A stretch of DNA of 64,000 nucleotides. Origin: Microbacterium sp. BH-3-3-3 (GTDB lineage: Bacteria > Actinomycetota > Actinomycetes > Actinomycetales > Microbacteriaceae). The notes under the pieces are model-generated. The model saw nothing but the letters and a program-made list of their open reading frames with translations, was not told the DNA's origin and did no database searches. Every line of letters starts with the position of its first letter. Position 1 is the stretch's first letter. The stretch lies in contig NZ_VEFS01000002.1 in NCBI RefSeq assembly GCF_007679045.1, positions 310,001 to 374,000 on the forward strand. Reading direction: 5' to 3'. Made by a program: the position numbers and the translations under genes. This document shows, in pieces, positions 52,182-61,830 of this stretch.

Positions 52182-52857
52182 CCAGCGCCGCGCGCCCGTC
52201 GACCACCTCCACGGTCTCGTCGAGCACCTCGCGGTGCACGAGGTCGTGCGTGACGAGCAGGGTGGCCGTCTGCCGCTCGTGCGTCAGCCGCGCAAGCAGG
52301 CCCATGATCTCGGCTCCGCGTGCGGTGTCGAGGGCGCTGGTGGGTTCGTCGACCAGCAGCACCGAGGGCTCGTGCACGAGGGCACGGGCGATCGCCACGC
52401 GTTGACGTTGCCCGCCCGATAGCTGCGCCGGGCGGCGATCGGCGACGGCGGCGAGCCCCACGGCATCCAGCAGCTCGTCGACGCGACCGCGGACGAGGGC
52501 GCGACGCTCGCGCCGACCGGAGCCGCCGAGCTCTGCCATCACCCGCAGCTGCTCCCGCGCGGTGAGGGCGGGGAGCAACTGCGGCTGCTGGAACACGATG
52601 CCGATGCTCTCGCGGCGCAGCGTCGTGGCCTGCGAGCGACTTAGCCGCGTGGCATCCGTTCCCGCGATCATCACGCGGCCGGAGTCGGGCCGCACGAGGG
52701 TCGCCGCCAGCGCGAGCAGGCTCGATTTGCCCGAGCCCGACGGGCCGGTGATGCCGGTGAGCACCCCGGACCGCCCCTCGAGGGTGACGCGGTCGACCGC
52801 GGTGACGCGGGCGTCGCCGTCGGGGTAGGTGAGGGTGACGTCGTCGAGCAGGATCAT
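52162..52857 (-). CDS. ABC transporter ATP-binding protein, MacB/LolD type
   Basis: The 231-residue ATPase has Walker A GPSGSGKSSL near 37-46, [32 protein letters not shown] and VTHDLVHREV. It is of the lipoprotein/peptide export (MacB-LolD) class. It overlaps the permease gene by 4 bp and is convergent with the preceding hypothetical gene. The adjacent two-component system probably regulates it. Confidence 0.93.
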   Translation of the reverse strand: MILLDDVTLTYPDGDARVTAVDRVTLEGRSGVLTGITGPSGSGKSSLLALAATLVRPDSGRVMIAGTDATRLSRSQATTLRRESIGIVFQQPQLLPALTAREQLRVMAELGGSGRRERRALVRGRVDELLDAVGLAAVADRRPAQLSGGQRQRVAIARALVHEPSVLLVDEPTSALDTARGAEIMGLLARLTHERQTATLLVTHDLVHREVLDETVEVVDGRAALVTTRTR

Positions 52858-53915
52858 CGGGTGCTCCCCAGAGCAGTGAGAGGGTCGGACGAGGTGACGG
52901 TGCGCAGCGACACGGCCGCGCCGGCGAGGCCGAGCGCGATCATGATGGCGGCGGGCGCGAGGGTGGTCAGGGGGTTCAGCACGAACGGCAACGCGCCCCC
53001 GGCCAGCGCTCCGAGCAGGGCGGTCAAGCCGATCCCGACGCCGACGCCGAGCACCAGCACGACCAGGGCCTGCCCCAGGGCGTCGCGCACGAGGGCCGGG
53101 GTGCTGGCACCGAGCGCCTTCAGCACGGCGACGTCGCCGGCGCGCTGCATGCTCCACACGGTGAAGAACGCCCCCACCACCAGTGCCGAGACGCCGAACA
53201 GCATCGCGATCATGAGCGCGAGCGAGCCGATCTCGGAGCGGAACGTAGGCAGCGCCGTGAGGCTCGAGAACGGGGCGGATGCCGTGGTGCCGGTCTCGGC
53301 GGCGACCTCATCCCACGCGGGAGTGCCGGTGACGGCCAGCACCGTCGCCGCGCCCGTGCCGCCGAGCCGCTCGTCGAGGGCGCGCCACGCCCCGGGAGTC
53401 AGGGCGAGTACCGGCGTGTGGCTGTACGACAGGTCGGCGCCGATCGACGACACGCGGAAGGCGGCTCCGGCGAGGGTGACGGTGTCGCCGACCCCGGCTC
53501 CGAGAGCCGTCGCCGCGGCGGACGACAGGCCCACCTCGTCGTCGCCCGCCGCGCTCACGCCGAACGCGGGAGAGTCGAGCCCGAACAGGGCGACTCCCGC
53601 CGAGCCTCCGGGGCCCTCCGCTCGCGCCTGCGAGATGCCGACCGCGGTGACGCTCTCAACGCCCGGTGCCGCCCGCCACGCGGCGACGGTGGAGTCGTCG
53701 ATCGCCGACTCGGCGAACGTGGCCGCGGCGTCGGCGGTGGGCTGCAGTACGAGCCGGTCGCCGGGCAGGGCGAGCACCGCCGAGACGTTCTGCGCGGCGA
53801 GACCGCCGGTCAGGCCGGAGAGAAAGCCGACCAAGAGGGTGATGAGGGCGACGACCGCCCCGATGAGGGCGAACCGCCCGCGGGCGAACCGCAGATCGCG
53901 CCATGCGACGTACAC
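52854..53915 (-). CDS. FtsX/MacB-like ABC transporter permease
   Basis: The 353-residue protein has an N-terminal membrane helix (ALIGAVVALITLLVGFLSGLTGG), a large outside domain (~45-225) and three C-terminal helices, the FtsX pattern. GTG at 53915 is preceded by AAGGAGG. Together with the ATPase it forms a two-gene exporter, possibly for a peptide or antibiotic. It is divergent from a NarL-type two-component system. Confidence 0.92.
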   Translation of the reverse strand: MYVAWRDLRFARGRFALIGAVVALITLLVGFLSGLTGGLAAQNVSAVLALPGDRLVLQPTADAAATFAESAIDDSTVAAWRAAPGVESVTAVGISQARAEGPGGSAGVALFGLDSPAFGVSAAGDDEVGLSSAAATALGAGVGDTVTLAGAAFRVSSIGADLSYSHTPVLALTPGAWRALDERLGGTGAATVLAVTGTPAWDEVAAETGTTASAPFSSLTALPTFRSEIGSLALMIAMLFGVSALVVGAFFTVWSMQRAGDVAVLKALGASTPALVRDALGQALVVLVLGVGVGIGLTALLGALAGGALPFVLNPLTTLAPAAIMIALGLAGAAVSLRTVTSSDPLTALGSTR

Positions 53916-53965
53916 GTCGCCTCCTTCCGCCGGCGGATCTCACCGGTACCCCTCCAGCGTGGTCA

Positions 53966-53979
53966 GCGGACGCGTCCGC
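53966..53979. promoter_or_regulatory. 14-bp palindrome between the ABC exporter and the two-component system
   Basis: GCGGACGCGTCCGC is a perfect palindrome in the 146-bp divergent promoter region. It is a candidate site for the adjacent NarL-type response regulator. A TAGCCT -10 for the kinase gene is at 54046-54051. Confidence 0.5.
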
Positions 53980-54061
53980 GTCATCGGGGCAACGGGCGAA
54001 CCCGCTCTCCACCTTTCGGATGATCCGTCGGGGGCGCGGCTTCCGTAGCCTGGACACCGAC

Positions 54062-55225
54062 ATGCCGCACCGCACCCTCGCCCCCGTCTTCGCGGGCCTG
54101 CGCGTCGGCCTGCACGTTCTGTTCTGCGGGCTGCTCGCGCTGGTCGTGGTGCGCGTGCTCGTGACGAACGGCTCCCTCGTGGCGCTGGTGCTCGCCGGTG
54201 TCCTCGGCCTCGTCTATCTCTCGGGCCTCGTCGTCGCCCGGACGCGACGCCGCGCGTGGGGCATCGTGTGGATCGTGGCGCTGACGCTCGTGTGGGCGGC
54301 GCTGGTGTGGCTGGTGCCCGAGGCGGCCTATCTCGTCTTCCCGCTGTTCTTCCTGTACCTGCACCTGTTGCCGCGAGGGGTGGGACCGATCGCCGTGGTG
54401 CTGACCACGGCGCTGACCATCGTGGCGTTCGCGGTGCACGGCGGTCTGAGCGTCGGGGGCGTCGTGGGACCGATCGTGGGCGCCGGGGTGGCCCTGCTGA
54501 TCGGACTGGGCTACTCGGCGCTCGAGAAGCGGGCGGCCGAGCGCGAGGCCCTGATGGCCGAGCTGTTGGCCACCCGCGACCGCCTCGCCGCCGCCGAACG
54601 CGAGCAGGGCACCCTCGCCGAGCGTTCGCGCCTCGCCCGCGAACTGCACGACACCGTCGCGCAGGGGCTGTCGAGCATCCAGATGCTGCTGCACGCGGCG
54701 GAGCGGGCGGATGCCACGGGCCCCGGCATCGCCCACGTGCGCCTCGCGCGCCAGACCGCGGCCGACGGCCTGGCCGAGACCCGTCGGTTCATCCGGGAGC
54801 TGGCGCCCCCGAGCCTCGATCGCGGGCTCGCGTCGGCGCTCGAACGCCTCGCCACCGGGTGGGGGAGCCGAGAGGGCGTGGAGGTCGACCTCGACCTCGA
54901 TGCGGAGGTGTCGCTGCCGATGGACGCGCAGACCGCTCTGCTGCGCATCGCGCAGGGGGCGCTCGCGAACGTCGGACAGCACGCGCGGGCCCACCGCGTC
55001 GGCATCCTGCTGGCGTCCGTCGAAGAGGGCGTACGGCTGACCGTGACCGACGACGGCATGGGGTTCGATATCGAGCGGGCGGAGTCCACGGCATCCGCCA
55101 CCGATTCCTTCGGGCTGCGCGCCATGCGCGAGCGGGTCGACCAGCTCGACGGGCGCATCCAGGTCGACAGCGCCCCTCGCGCTGGCACGACTCTCACCGT
55201 GACCCTGCCGGTGGGGGCGTCGTGA
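54062..55225 (+). CDS. sensor histidine kinase, NarL/LiaS-type
   Basis: The 387-residue kinase has about five N-terminal membrane helices (~12-150) with no large outside domain, a coiled coil, the HisKA_3 box RLARELHDTVAQGL (phospho-His196) and an HATPase domain (VTDDGMGFD, FGLRAMRERV). This resembles envelope-stress sensors of the LiaS/intramembrane type. It overlaps the response-regulator gene by 4 bp (GTGA). It is divergent from the ABC exporter genes. Confidence 0.93.
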   Translation: MPHRTLAPVFAGLRVGLHVLFCGLLALVVVRVLVTNGSLVALVLAGVLGLVYLSGLVVARTRRRAWGIVWIVALTLVWAALVWLVPEAAYLVFPLFFLYLHLLPRGVGPIAVVLTTALTIVAFAVHGGLSVGGVVGPIVGAGVALLIGLGYSALEKRAAEREALMAELLATRDRLAAAEREQGTLAERSRLARELHDTVAQGLSSIQMLLHAAERADATGPGIAHVRLARQTAADGLAETRRFIRELAPPSLDRGLASALERLATGWGSREGVEVDLDLDAEVSLPMDAQTALLRIAQGALANVGQHARAHRVGILLASVEEGVRLTVTDDGMGFDIERAESTASATDSFGLRAMRERVDQLDGRIQVDSAPRAGTTLTVTLPVGAS

Positions 55226-55842
55226 TCCGCGTCGTCATCGCCGACGATCACCCCGTCGTGCGCGCCGGGGTCCGGGCCCTGCTCGACGCCGAGCCCGACA
55301 TCGCCGTGGTGGGCGAGGCCTCGACCCCCGACGAGGCGGTCGCGCTCGCCGCCGACCTCGCCCCGGAACTCGTGTTGATGGACCTGCAGTTCGGCGACCG
55401 GGCCGCGGGAGCCGACGCCACCCGCCGCGTGCGTGCGCTCGCCGCCCCGCCCTACGTGCTGGTGCTGACCAACTACGACACCGACGGCGACATCCTGGGC
55501 GCGGTCGAGGCGGGCGCCAGCGGATACCTGCTCAAAGACGCGCCGCCGCACGAGCTGCTCGCCGGCGTGCGCGCCGCCGCTGCCGGGCAGAGCGCCCTGG
55601 CCCCGGCCATCGCGGGGCGCCTGCTCGCGCGCCTGCGCGAACCGCGGGTGACGCTGTCGGTCCGCGAGATCGAGGTGCTGCGCCTCGTGTCGCGCGGGGC
55701 GTCGAACGCCGACGTCGCGCGGCGCCTGCACATCACCGACGCCACGGTGAAGTCGCACCTCGCGCACGTCTTCTCCAAGCTCGGCGTGACCTCCCGCACC
55801 GCGGCGGTGTCGGCGGCCCGATCGCTCGGCATCCTGCGCTGA
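55222..55842 (+). CDS. LuxR/NarL family response regulator
   Basis: The 206-residue regulator has a receiver domain (acidic pair D8-D9, phospho-acceptor D54 in VLMDLQF, and LKD with Lys near 105) and a LuxR-type HTH (LSVREIEVLRLVSRGASNADVARRLHITDATVKSHLAHVFSKL, ~143-190). GTG 55222 is coupled to the kinase stop. It likely controls the divergent ABC exporter. Confidence 0.94.
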   Translation: MIRVVIADDHPVVRAGVRALLDAEPDIAVVGEASTPDEAVALAADLAPELVLMDLQFGDRAAGADATRRVRALAAPPYVLVLTNYDTDGDILGAVEAGASGYLLKDAPPHELLAGVRAAAAGQSALAPAIAGRLLARLREPRVTLSVREIEVLRLVSRGASNADVARRLHITDATVKSHLAHVFSKLGVTSRTAAVSAARSLGILR

Positions 55843-55876
55843 CGACCGACCACCGCGTGCCCGTACGATGGGCCCC

Positions 55877-56377
55877 ATGATCCGGGTGCGCGTGGTCGGG
55901 GTGGCGCTCGATCCCGCCCAGCAGCACGTGATCCTGCTCAAGCCCGTCGACGTCGAGAGCCACGGCGACCGCGTCCTGCCCGTGTGGATCGGTCCGCAGG
56001 AGGCGATGTCGATCCTGGTCGCGATCGAGGGCTCGGGGTCGCCGCGGCCGCTCGCGCACGACCTGATGACCGCGATGCTCGGCGAGCTGTCGGCCTCGGT
56101 CGACCGGGTCGAGGTGACGCACCTCGACGAGGGCACGTTCCACGCGCGGGTCGTGCTGAACACCCCGGTCGGCCCCCGCACCTTCGACGCGCGACCCTCG
56201 GATGCCATCGCCCTGGCCGCCCGCGCCGATGCGGCGATCCTCGTGGCCGAGGCGGTCTTCGCCGAGGCCGGGGTACCCGACGAGGCGGTCGAGCTCGAGG
56301 CCGCGGCCGACGAGGATCGGGTCGAGGAGTTCCGTCGCTTCCTCGACGACGTCGATCCCGAGGATTTCCAGGGCTAG
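55877..56377 (+). CDS. bifunctional nuclease family protein (DUF151)
   Basis: The 166-residue protein has the BFN/DUF151 fold: RVVGVALDPAQQHVILLKPV, RVLPVWIGPQEAMSILVAIEG, RPLAHDLMTAMLGELSASVDRVEVTHLDEGTFHARVVL, SRPSDAIALAARADA-type ends. Family members have been reported to have RNase and DNase activity, but most roles are unknown. ATG 55877 lies 7 nt after TACGAT (leaderless). It is independent of the neighbours. Confidence 0.92.
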   Translation: MIRVRVVGVALDPAQQHVILLKPVDVESHGDRVLPVWIGPQEAMSILVAIEGSGSPRPLAHDLMTAMLGELSASVDRVEVTHLDEGTFHARVVLNTPVGPRTFDARPSDAIALAARADAAILVAEAVFAEAGVPDEAVELEAAADEDRVEEFRRFLDDVDPEDFQG

Positions 56378-56462
56378 CACCGATGCCCGGGGCCCTCGGG
56401 CGCTCCTAGACTCGCGGAGGGGCCGCTCGCGGCGGCCGTGATCCACGACGAACGGGGTACCA

Positions 56463-57524
56463 ATGCAACTCGCCATGGTCGGACTCGGACGAATGGGCGC
56501 CAACATCGTCCGCAGGCTCATGAGAGACGGTCACGACTGCGTCGTGTTCGACGTGAACCAGGACGCCGTGCAGGCCCTCGTGGCCGAAGGGGCCACGGGA
56601 GCGACCAGCATCGCCGACCTGTCCTCGAAGCTCGAGAAGCCGCGCGCGATCTGGCTCATGATCCCCGCCGGCCTCACCGGCACCGTCGTCGACGAGGTGG
56701 CCGCGGTGCTCGAGCCGGGCGACATCATCATCGACGGCGGCAACTCCAACTACCGCGACGACGTGCGCCGCGCGAAGAAGCTCGACGACAGCGGCATCCA
56801 CTACGTCGACGTCGGCACCAGCGGCGGGGTCTTCGGTCTCGAGCGCGGCTACTGCCTCATGGTCGGCGGCCACGACGAAGCCGTCGCCCACCTCGAGCCG
56901 GTGCTGCGCACGATCGCCCCGGGCCCCGGCGAGGTCGAGCGCACACCCGGCCGCACCGGCGACTACTCGACCGAGGAGCGCGGCTACCTGCACTGCGGTC
57001 CGTCGGGCTCGGGACACTTCGTGAAGATGGTGCACAACGGCATCGAGTACGGCATCATGGCCGCGCTCGCCGAGGGACTGAACGTGCTCAACAGCGCCGA
57101 CGCGGGCCTGCACCAGGGCGAGCACTCCGCCGAGGTCGCCCCGCTGGAGGAGCCCGAGTTCTACCAGTTCGACATCGACACCGCGCGGGTCACGGAGCTG
57201 TGGCGTCGCGGGTCGGTCATCTCGTCGTGGCTGCTCGACCTCACCGCCGCCGCCCTCTCGCAGAACCCCACGCTCGACGGCCTCGCCGGTCGCGTGTCGG
57301 ACTCGGGTGAGGGTCGATGGACGGTGAAGGCCGCCGTCGACACCGGCGTGCCCGTGCCCGTGCTGGCGGCGTCGCTGTTCGAGCGTTTCGCCTCGCGCGG
57401 TGAGGACCACTTCGCCAACCAGGTGCTCTCGGCGATGCGTCTGCAGTTCGGCGGCCACCAGGAGCTGCCCGCGGGCGACGTGCTCGAAGCCGGCCAGAAG
57501 AAGGCCGAGAGCGGTCGCGACTGA
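56463..57524 (+). CDS. gnd: 6-phosphogluconate dehydrogenase (decarboxylating), short form
   Basis: The 353-residue enzyme oxidises 6-phosphogluconate to ribulose 5-phosphate, CO2 and reduced cofactor. It has the NAD(P) fold ([16 protein letters not shown]), [35 protein letters not shown] and the active-site stretch [15 protein letters not shown]. At 353 residues it is of the short GndA/YqeC-like class, often NAD-dependent, rather than the 470-residue form. A TAGACT -10 lies at 56407-56412. No other pentose-phosphate gene is adjacent. Confidence 0.94.
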   Translation: MQLAMVGLGRMGANIVRRLMRDGHDCVVFDVNQDAVQALVAEGATGATSIADLSSKLEKPRAIWLMIPAGLTGTVVDEVAAVLEPGDIIIDGGNSNYRDDVRRAKKLDDSGIHYVDVGTSGGVFGLERGYCLMVGGHDEAVAHLEPVLRTIAPGPGEVERTPGRTGDYSTEERGYLHCGPSGSGHFVKMVHNGIEYGIMAALAEGLNVLNSADAGLHQGEHSAEVAPLEEPEFYQFDIDTARVTELWRRGSVISSWLLDLTAAALSQNPTLDGLAGRVSDSGEGRWTVKAAVDTGVPVPVLAASLFERFASRGEDHFANQVLSAMRLQFGGHQELPAGDVLEAGQKKAESGRD

Positions 57525-57554
57525 CGAGCGGCCCCGGCGCGGGTCGGGGCGGCG

Positions 57555-58091
57555 TCAGCGCTCGAGCAGGATCTGACAGATGAAGAGGCCCCCGCCGTCG
57601 TTCCACACCTCGACGGCGGGGGCCTCGCACGTGCCGTCTTCGGCGGTGAGCAGGTGGATGCCGGCGTCGTCGACGATCGCGTAGGGCCCGACCGTGCCGC
57701 GCACGGGCGCCGAAACCCCCTCGGGGAGGGGACCGGTCGTCGCCAGCGCCTGCATCAGCGGGGCGCTGGCCTCTTCGGTGTAGAAGGTGTTGCCGTCGTA
57801 GTCGCGGCAGTTGGGGGTGCCTCCCGCGCCGACCGGGAAGCCGGTGCCGAGGCAGTAACCGCCGGCGGCGACGTCGGGCAGGCCGCTGTTCGCGTCGCGG
57901 TAGGTCTCGAAGACCTGCTGCCATTGCACGAGCTTGTCGGTCGCGGCGGCGTTGGGCGTCGTCTGTCCTGCCGTCAGCAGCCACACGAGGAACGCGATGG
58001 CGCCGAGGATGATCACCCCACCCGTCGCGAGCGCGACGACCGCGGCGGGGTGGAGGCGGGCGCGGGTCGGGGCGGGGGACGACGTCGACAT
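57555..58091 (-). CDS. hypothetical membrane-anchored protein, 178 aa
   Basis: One N-terminal TM helix (~17-42, AVVALATGGVIILGAIAFLVWLL) is followed by an outside domain starting with KLVQWQQVFETYRDANSGLPDVAAGGYCLGTGFP and four Cys that could form disulfides. The helix followed by short repeating-length residues and YxxANSGxPD looks pilin-like (type II pseudopilin fold), but no assembly genes are near. It is convergent with gnd. Confidence 0.8.
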   Translation of the reverse strand: MSTSSPAPTRARLHPAAVVALATGGVIILGAIAFLVWLLTAGQTTPNAAATDKLVQWQQVFETYRDANSGLPDVAAGGYCLGTGFPVGAGGTPNCRDYDGNTFYTEEASAPLMQALATTGPLPEGVSAPVRGTVGPYAIVDDAGIHLLTAEDGTCEAPAVEVWNDGGGLFICQILLER

Positions 58092-58304
58092 GGCGGGACG
58101 CTTTCTCGAGGGGTGCGCAAGACGCGAGAGCGGGTCGCGCCAGATTCACACGGGCGCGCGGCGCACAGAGCGCGCCGTCGCCCGTCGTCCCGGCGAGCCC
58201 CTCTCGCGTTCACCCGCCGTTTCGCACGCGTGTGATGGGGTGCTCACCATGCGGGCCGGATCCCACGGGTGAAGGCGCTCCCTCGGGCAGGGGAGACTAG
58301 AGGG

Positions 58305-58871
58305 ATGAGCAGTTCCTCCGCGACCGCGCCCTCCGACCGATACGTCGTCGCCACCGACGGCGCCTGCAAGGGCAATCCGGGGCCGGCGGGCTGGGCGTGG
58401 GTCGGCGAAGACGGGCACTGGGCCGCGGGCTCGATCCCCGAGGGCACGAACAACATCGGCGAACTGCTGGGTCTCCTGCACGCGATCACCGACCACCCCG
58501 ACGTGCGCGAACTCGTCGTGCAGGCCGACTCGAAGTACGCCATCGACACGTATTCGAAGTGGATGGACGGCCACCGCCGCCGCGGCTGGGTCACGAGCGC
58601 GAAGAAGCCGGTCGCCAACCAGGGCATCCTCGAGGCGCTCATCGCCGCGCGCGACGCCCGTCGGGCCGCGGGGCTCCCCGACGTGGTGCTCGAGCACGTG
58701 CGCGGACACTCCGGCCACGTGCTGAACTCGTGGGCCGACGAGCGCGCGGTGCGGGCCTCGCAGCACGCCGCGAAGGGCGAAGAACTGATCTGGACGTCGT
58801 TGCGCGGCCTCGACCGACTCGAGGTGGCCTCGGCCCCGCCGCGGTCGGCAGCGGATCGCAACGGTCGCTGA
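58305..58871 (+). CDS. ribonuclease H
   Basis: The 188-residue RNase HI-type enzyme has ATDGACKGNPGPAGWAWV (Asp18), NNIGELLGLLHAI (Glu53), VQADSKYAIDTYSKW (Asp75) and VRGHSGHVLNSWADERA (Asp145), i.e. the full DEDD set. It removes RNA from RNA/DNA hybrids. ATG 58305 has AGAGGG just ahead and GAGACT 6 nt upstream. A C-terminal ~40-residue tail is extra. Confidence 0.93.
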   Translation: MSSSSATAPSDRYVVATDGACKGNPGPAGWAWVGEDGHWAAGSIPEGTNNIGELLGLLHAITDHPDVRELVVQADSKYAIDTYSKWMDGHRRRGWVTSAKKPVANQGILEALIAARDARRAAGLPDVVLEHVRGHSGHVLNSWADERAVRASQHAAKGEELIWTSLRGLDRLEVASAPPRSAADRNGR

Positions 58872-58884
58872 CCCGCGCGCAGCG

Positions 58885-59871
58885 CTAGCCCGCGAGCACC
58901 TCGGCCTCTTCTGCGGGGGTCAGTCCGGCGCGTCTCGGGCGATCGATTCCGCGCGCGCGTTCGTCGTCGAGCGTGCGACGCATCGTCTCGGCGAGCGGTC
59001 GTCGACGACCCCCGGATGCCACGAAGGCGGCGTCGCTGCGCCGCGAGAAGCCCCGCGCCTCGGCGGGGAGCCACAACGGCAGCGACCGCGGCCCGGCCCA
59101 GTACTGCACCCCGCGCGCCGAGAGGGTGTCGTCGTCGAGCGGCACGCTCTCGGTGACCGGCGCATCGGCGTGCCCCCGGGCGGTGTCGCCCCCGGCGGCG
59201 TCGCGAGCGGCGGCGAGCACCGCGGCGAGCGGCAGCTCTTCGCCGACCGCGTTGATCGGCCACGTCACTCCCGTGCGCCCGGCGAGCTCGATCCACGCGG
59301 CGAGGTCGTCGACGTCGATGCCCTGCACGTGCCGACCGGCGGTCGCGGGCACGAGCACGCGGCCTCCGCGGGCGAACCGAGCCGGCCAGTAACCGTAGCG
59401 GTCGCTCGGGTCGCCCGGACCGACGATCAGTCCAGCCCGGGCGAGCAGAGCCCGATCGGGCAGTCGCGCCGCGGTGAGCCGTTCGGTGTGCACCTTGGCA
59501 TCCGGATACGCCGTCAGATCCCGCGGCTCGACGAGATCGGCGCTTTCGTCGGCGAAGGGGACGTCGGAGTGGGCGTACACCGAGACGCTCGACACGAGCG
59601 TCCAGTGCGCGGCGCGGTCGGCCAGGGCCTCGAGGGCGGATGCCACGAACCCGGCGTCCCACGAGAGCTCGACGACCTCGTCCCAGTCGTGCCGCACGTC
59701 GGCGTAAGCGTGGGGGTCGTCGCGGTCGGCGCGCACGAGCCGCGCACCCGGCGCGGGGTCGCCGGAGTCGCCGCGGGCGAGGCACGTGACCTCGGCGCCG
59801 TGCGCGAGGGCATGAGCGGCGATGGCACGGCCCAGCCACGCTGTTCCGCCGAGGATGAGGACGCGTCGCAT
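58885..59871 (-). CDS. NAD-dependent epimerase/reductase-like protein
   Basis: The 328-residue extended SDR has VLILGGTAWLGRAIAAHAL at the N-terminus and a divergent active site (SSVSVYAHSD with Tyr, DAKVHTERL with Lys). Such single-domain proteins are common in Microbacteriaceae and act on unknown sugar nucleotides or small molecules. It is convergent with the RNase H gene. Confidence 0.9.
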   Translation of the reverse strand: MRRVLILGGTAWLGRAIAAHALAHGAEVTCLARGDSGDPAPGARLVRADRDDPHAYADVRHDWDEVVELSWDAGFVASALEALADRAAHWTLVSSVSVYAHSDVPFADESADLVEPRDLTAYPDAKVHTERLTAARLPDRALLARAGLIVGPGDPSDRYGYWPARFARGGRVLVPATAGRHVQGIDVDDLAAWIELAGRTGVTWPINAVGEELPLAAVLAAARDAAGGDTARGHADAPVTESVPLDDDTLSARGVQYWAGPRSLPLWLPAEARGFSRRSDAAFVASGGRRRPLAETMRRTLDDERARGIDRPRRAGLTPAEEAEVLAG

Positions 59872-59893
59872 GCCGGCCAGCCAACCACCGTCG

Positions 59894-59943
59894 CGTGGCG
59901 GACGCGAGGGTGTTCGCGCGTGGCGGAGGCGAGGGTGCTGGCG
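59894..59943. repeat. 25-bp tandem direct repeat
   Basis: cgtggcggacgcgagggtg... at 59894-59918 is repeated at 59919-59943 with three changes; part of the unit (gggtgttcgcgcg) recurs just after. It lies between the epimerase-like and HNH genes. Confidence 0.65.
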
Positions 59944-60027
59944 AGCGGGTGTTCGCGCGGATGCGCCGCCGCGTGAGGGGGCCGCTGAGTCGGGCAGAAA
60001 CGGGCCAGCCGGAGGGGCCGTCGCACG

Positions 60028-61320
60028 TCAGAACGGCGGCGGGTCGGGGTCGGGCGCGAAGGTGACTCGCCGCTCCGGCGGGTCAGTGGTGCGACGACCC
60101 AACGGGCTGGTCCACACGATGCTCCCGTCGGGCTGCTGCTCGGCTGTCCACGCGGTCTCGGTCTTGAGCACGTGATGGCGCTTGCACAGGCAGGCGAGGT
60201 TGCAAAGGTGCGTCGCGCCGCCCTTCGCGTGGTCCAGGTTGTGGTCGATCTCGCAGCGTCGGGCGGGTTGGCGGCATCCGGGGAATAGACAGTGCACGTC
60301 GCGGATGCGCACGAAGCGACGCATCGCGGGCGTCGGCCGGTAGCGGTCGACGGCGAGGGCGACACCGGTCACGGGATCGGTGAGCAGGCGTTCCCACCCG
60401 GGTGCCCCGGCCATGAGCTCGCGCGCCGTGTCGGCGTCGACGGGAGTGCATCCGTCGAGCATCGCCGCCCGCTCGCTCGCGCCGACGGCGGTGAGCACCG
60501 GAATGACGACCGAGACCTCGGCACGGATCGCCCCGAGCCCCCCGGGGAGGTGCGCCTGGGTCGGATCAACGACGGGCCGGCCGCCCAGGACGAGGTCGCA
60601 CAGCAGGTCGGCGCGGGTCTGATCGATCGATCTCGTGTCGTCGACCCCACCGTCGTCGCCCGCGAGGTGCGCGACCTGGCGCACCGCGCGGGCCTGGCGC
60701 GTGAGGCGGTCGAACATCGCCCGGATCTTCGCGGCACTGTCGATCACCCCGAGCTGCGCCATGCCGTCGACGTCGTCTTCGACCCACACACGGCGCCGCT
60801 GGACGGCCTCGTCGTGGCGCTCGTCGATCGAGCGGGGCTGCAGCTCCTCGACCACGGCGCGGGCGAACGCGCGAGTGCCGGCGACGGTGTCGCGTTCGGC
60901 CCGTGCGAGCACTCGACGCTCGTACTGCCGTCGGCTCGGCTCGTCGACGAGGCACGCACCGATCTCGCGGACGACCTCGGTGTGCCGCGCCGTGATGCGC
61001 GCCTCGGCCAGTGCCTCCACGGTGGCGGGGAAGTCGTCGACCAGGCTCGCCGCCTCGGACAGGCGGCGCTGCGCCGTGCGGTCGTGCCACCGGAGTGCTG
61101 CGCCGATCTCGGCCGCCACCGACCGCAGCGCGAGCTCGCGCTCCTGCACGGCCGCGGGCGAGTGCGCGGTCCGCGCCGTGGCGATGGCGAACGCCCGGCC
61201 GAGCAGCCGCGCTCGCTCCGCCTCGAGCTTCGCGATCGACGCGTCGACCCGCATCAATGCCTCGACGATCTCGTCGAGCGCGAGCTCGTCCGCGTCGTCG
61301 GCGACGGGGCGGCTGTTCAT
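60028..61320 (-). CDS. HNH endonuclease with DUF222 domain
   Basis: The 430-residue protein has a long helical DUF222 domain (~20-300) and a C-terminal HNH motif with zinc-like Cys: HCLFPGCRQPARRCEIDHNLDHAKGGATHLCNLACLCKRHHVLK. Proteins of the DUF222/13E12-repeat family are multicopy in actinobacterial genomes and probably mobile. The catalytic His in EIDH and the N/H residues are intact. Its target is unknown. Confidence 0.92.
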   Translation of the reverse strand: MNSRPVADDADELALDEIVEALMRVDASIAKLEAERARLLGRAFAIATARTAHSPAAVQERELALRSVAAEIGAALRWHDRTAQRRLSEAASLVDDFPATVEALAEARITARHTEVVREIGACLVDEPSRRQYERRVLARAERDTVAGTRAFARAVVEELQPRSIDERHDEAVQRRRVWVEDDVDGMAQLGVIDSAAKIRAMFDRLTRQARAVRQVAHLAGDDGGVDDTRSIDQTRADLLCDLVLGGRPVVDPTQAHLPGGLGAIRAEVSVVIPVLTAVGASERAAMLDGCTPVDADTARELMAGAPGWERLLTDPVTGVALAVDRYRPTPAMRRFVRIRDVHCLFPGCRQPARRCEIDHNLDHAKGGATHLCNLACLCKRHHVLKTETAWTAEQQPDGSIVWTSPLGRRTTDPPERRVTFAPDPDPPPF

Positions 61321-61433
61321 GTAAACATGCTCCCACCGACCTCCGACATCGGCCCGGGACGTCGGCCGGGGACAACGGTCCGAGACAGCGGCAAGGGCTT
61401 CCGCGCGAACCGACCAGCGCGATAGGAAGAGAC

Positions 61434-61727
61434 GTGCCCGACCAGCCGCAGGCCCCGTCCCTCATCCAGCGACGCATGACCCTCTCGCGCGGTCTGGCCT
61501 ACCCGATCGCCGCCATCGCGGTATCGGCGCTCGATCTGATGCTCCAGATCGTGCCCCTCGTCGAGTCCGATGGCACCGCCGGCTGGCGGTGGATCGTTCT
61601 CGTCCTCTGGGCGGTCCTGCTGGCCGCGAGCATCGTCATGCTGGTCAGGGCGAGAGGTGCCATCGTCGCTTTCGAGCGCGAGCACGGCCGCGACGCGGGC
61701 AGGCAGAAGCCCGTCGGCCACCCCTGA
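61434..61727 (+). CDS. small two-helix membrane protein, 97 aa
   Basis: I do not recognise a family. Two TM helices (~18-38 and ~48-70) are joined by a short loop, followed by a charged tail (RARGAIVAFEREHGRDAG). GTG 61434 has AGGAAGAG just upstream. It stands between the HNH and YiaA-like genes. Confidence 0.65.
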   Translation: MPDQPQAPSLIQRRMTLSRGLAYPIAAIAVSALDLMLQIVPLVESDGTAGWRWIVLVLWAVLLAASIVMLVRARGAIVAFEREHGRDAGRQKPVGHP

Positions 61728-61830
61728 CGAGGCTTCTCCCCAGGCCTCGGCATCGGGAGATCGTCCACATCCGAGCCGCGTATCTCACTTTCGACATACG
61801 ACCTCCGCTAGCTTCTCCGCCACGGCATAT

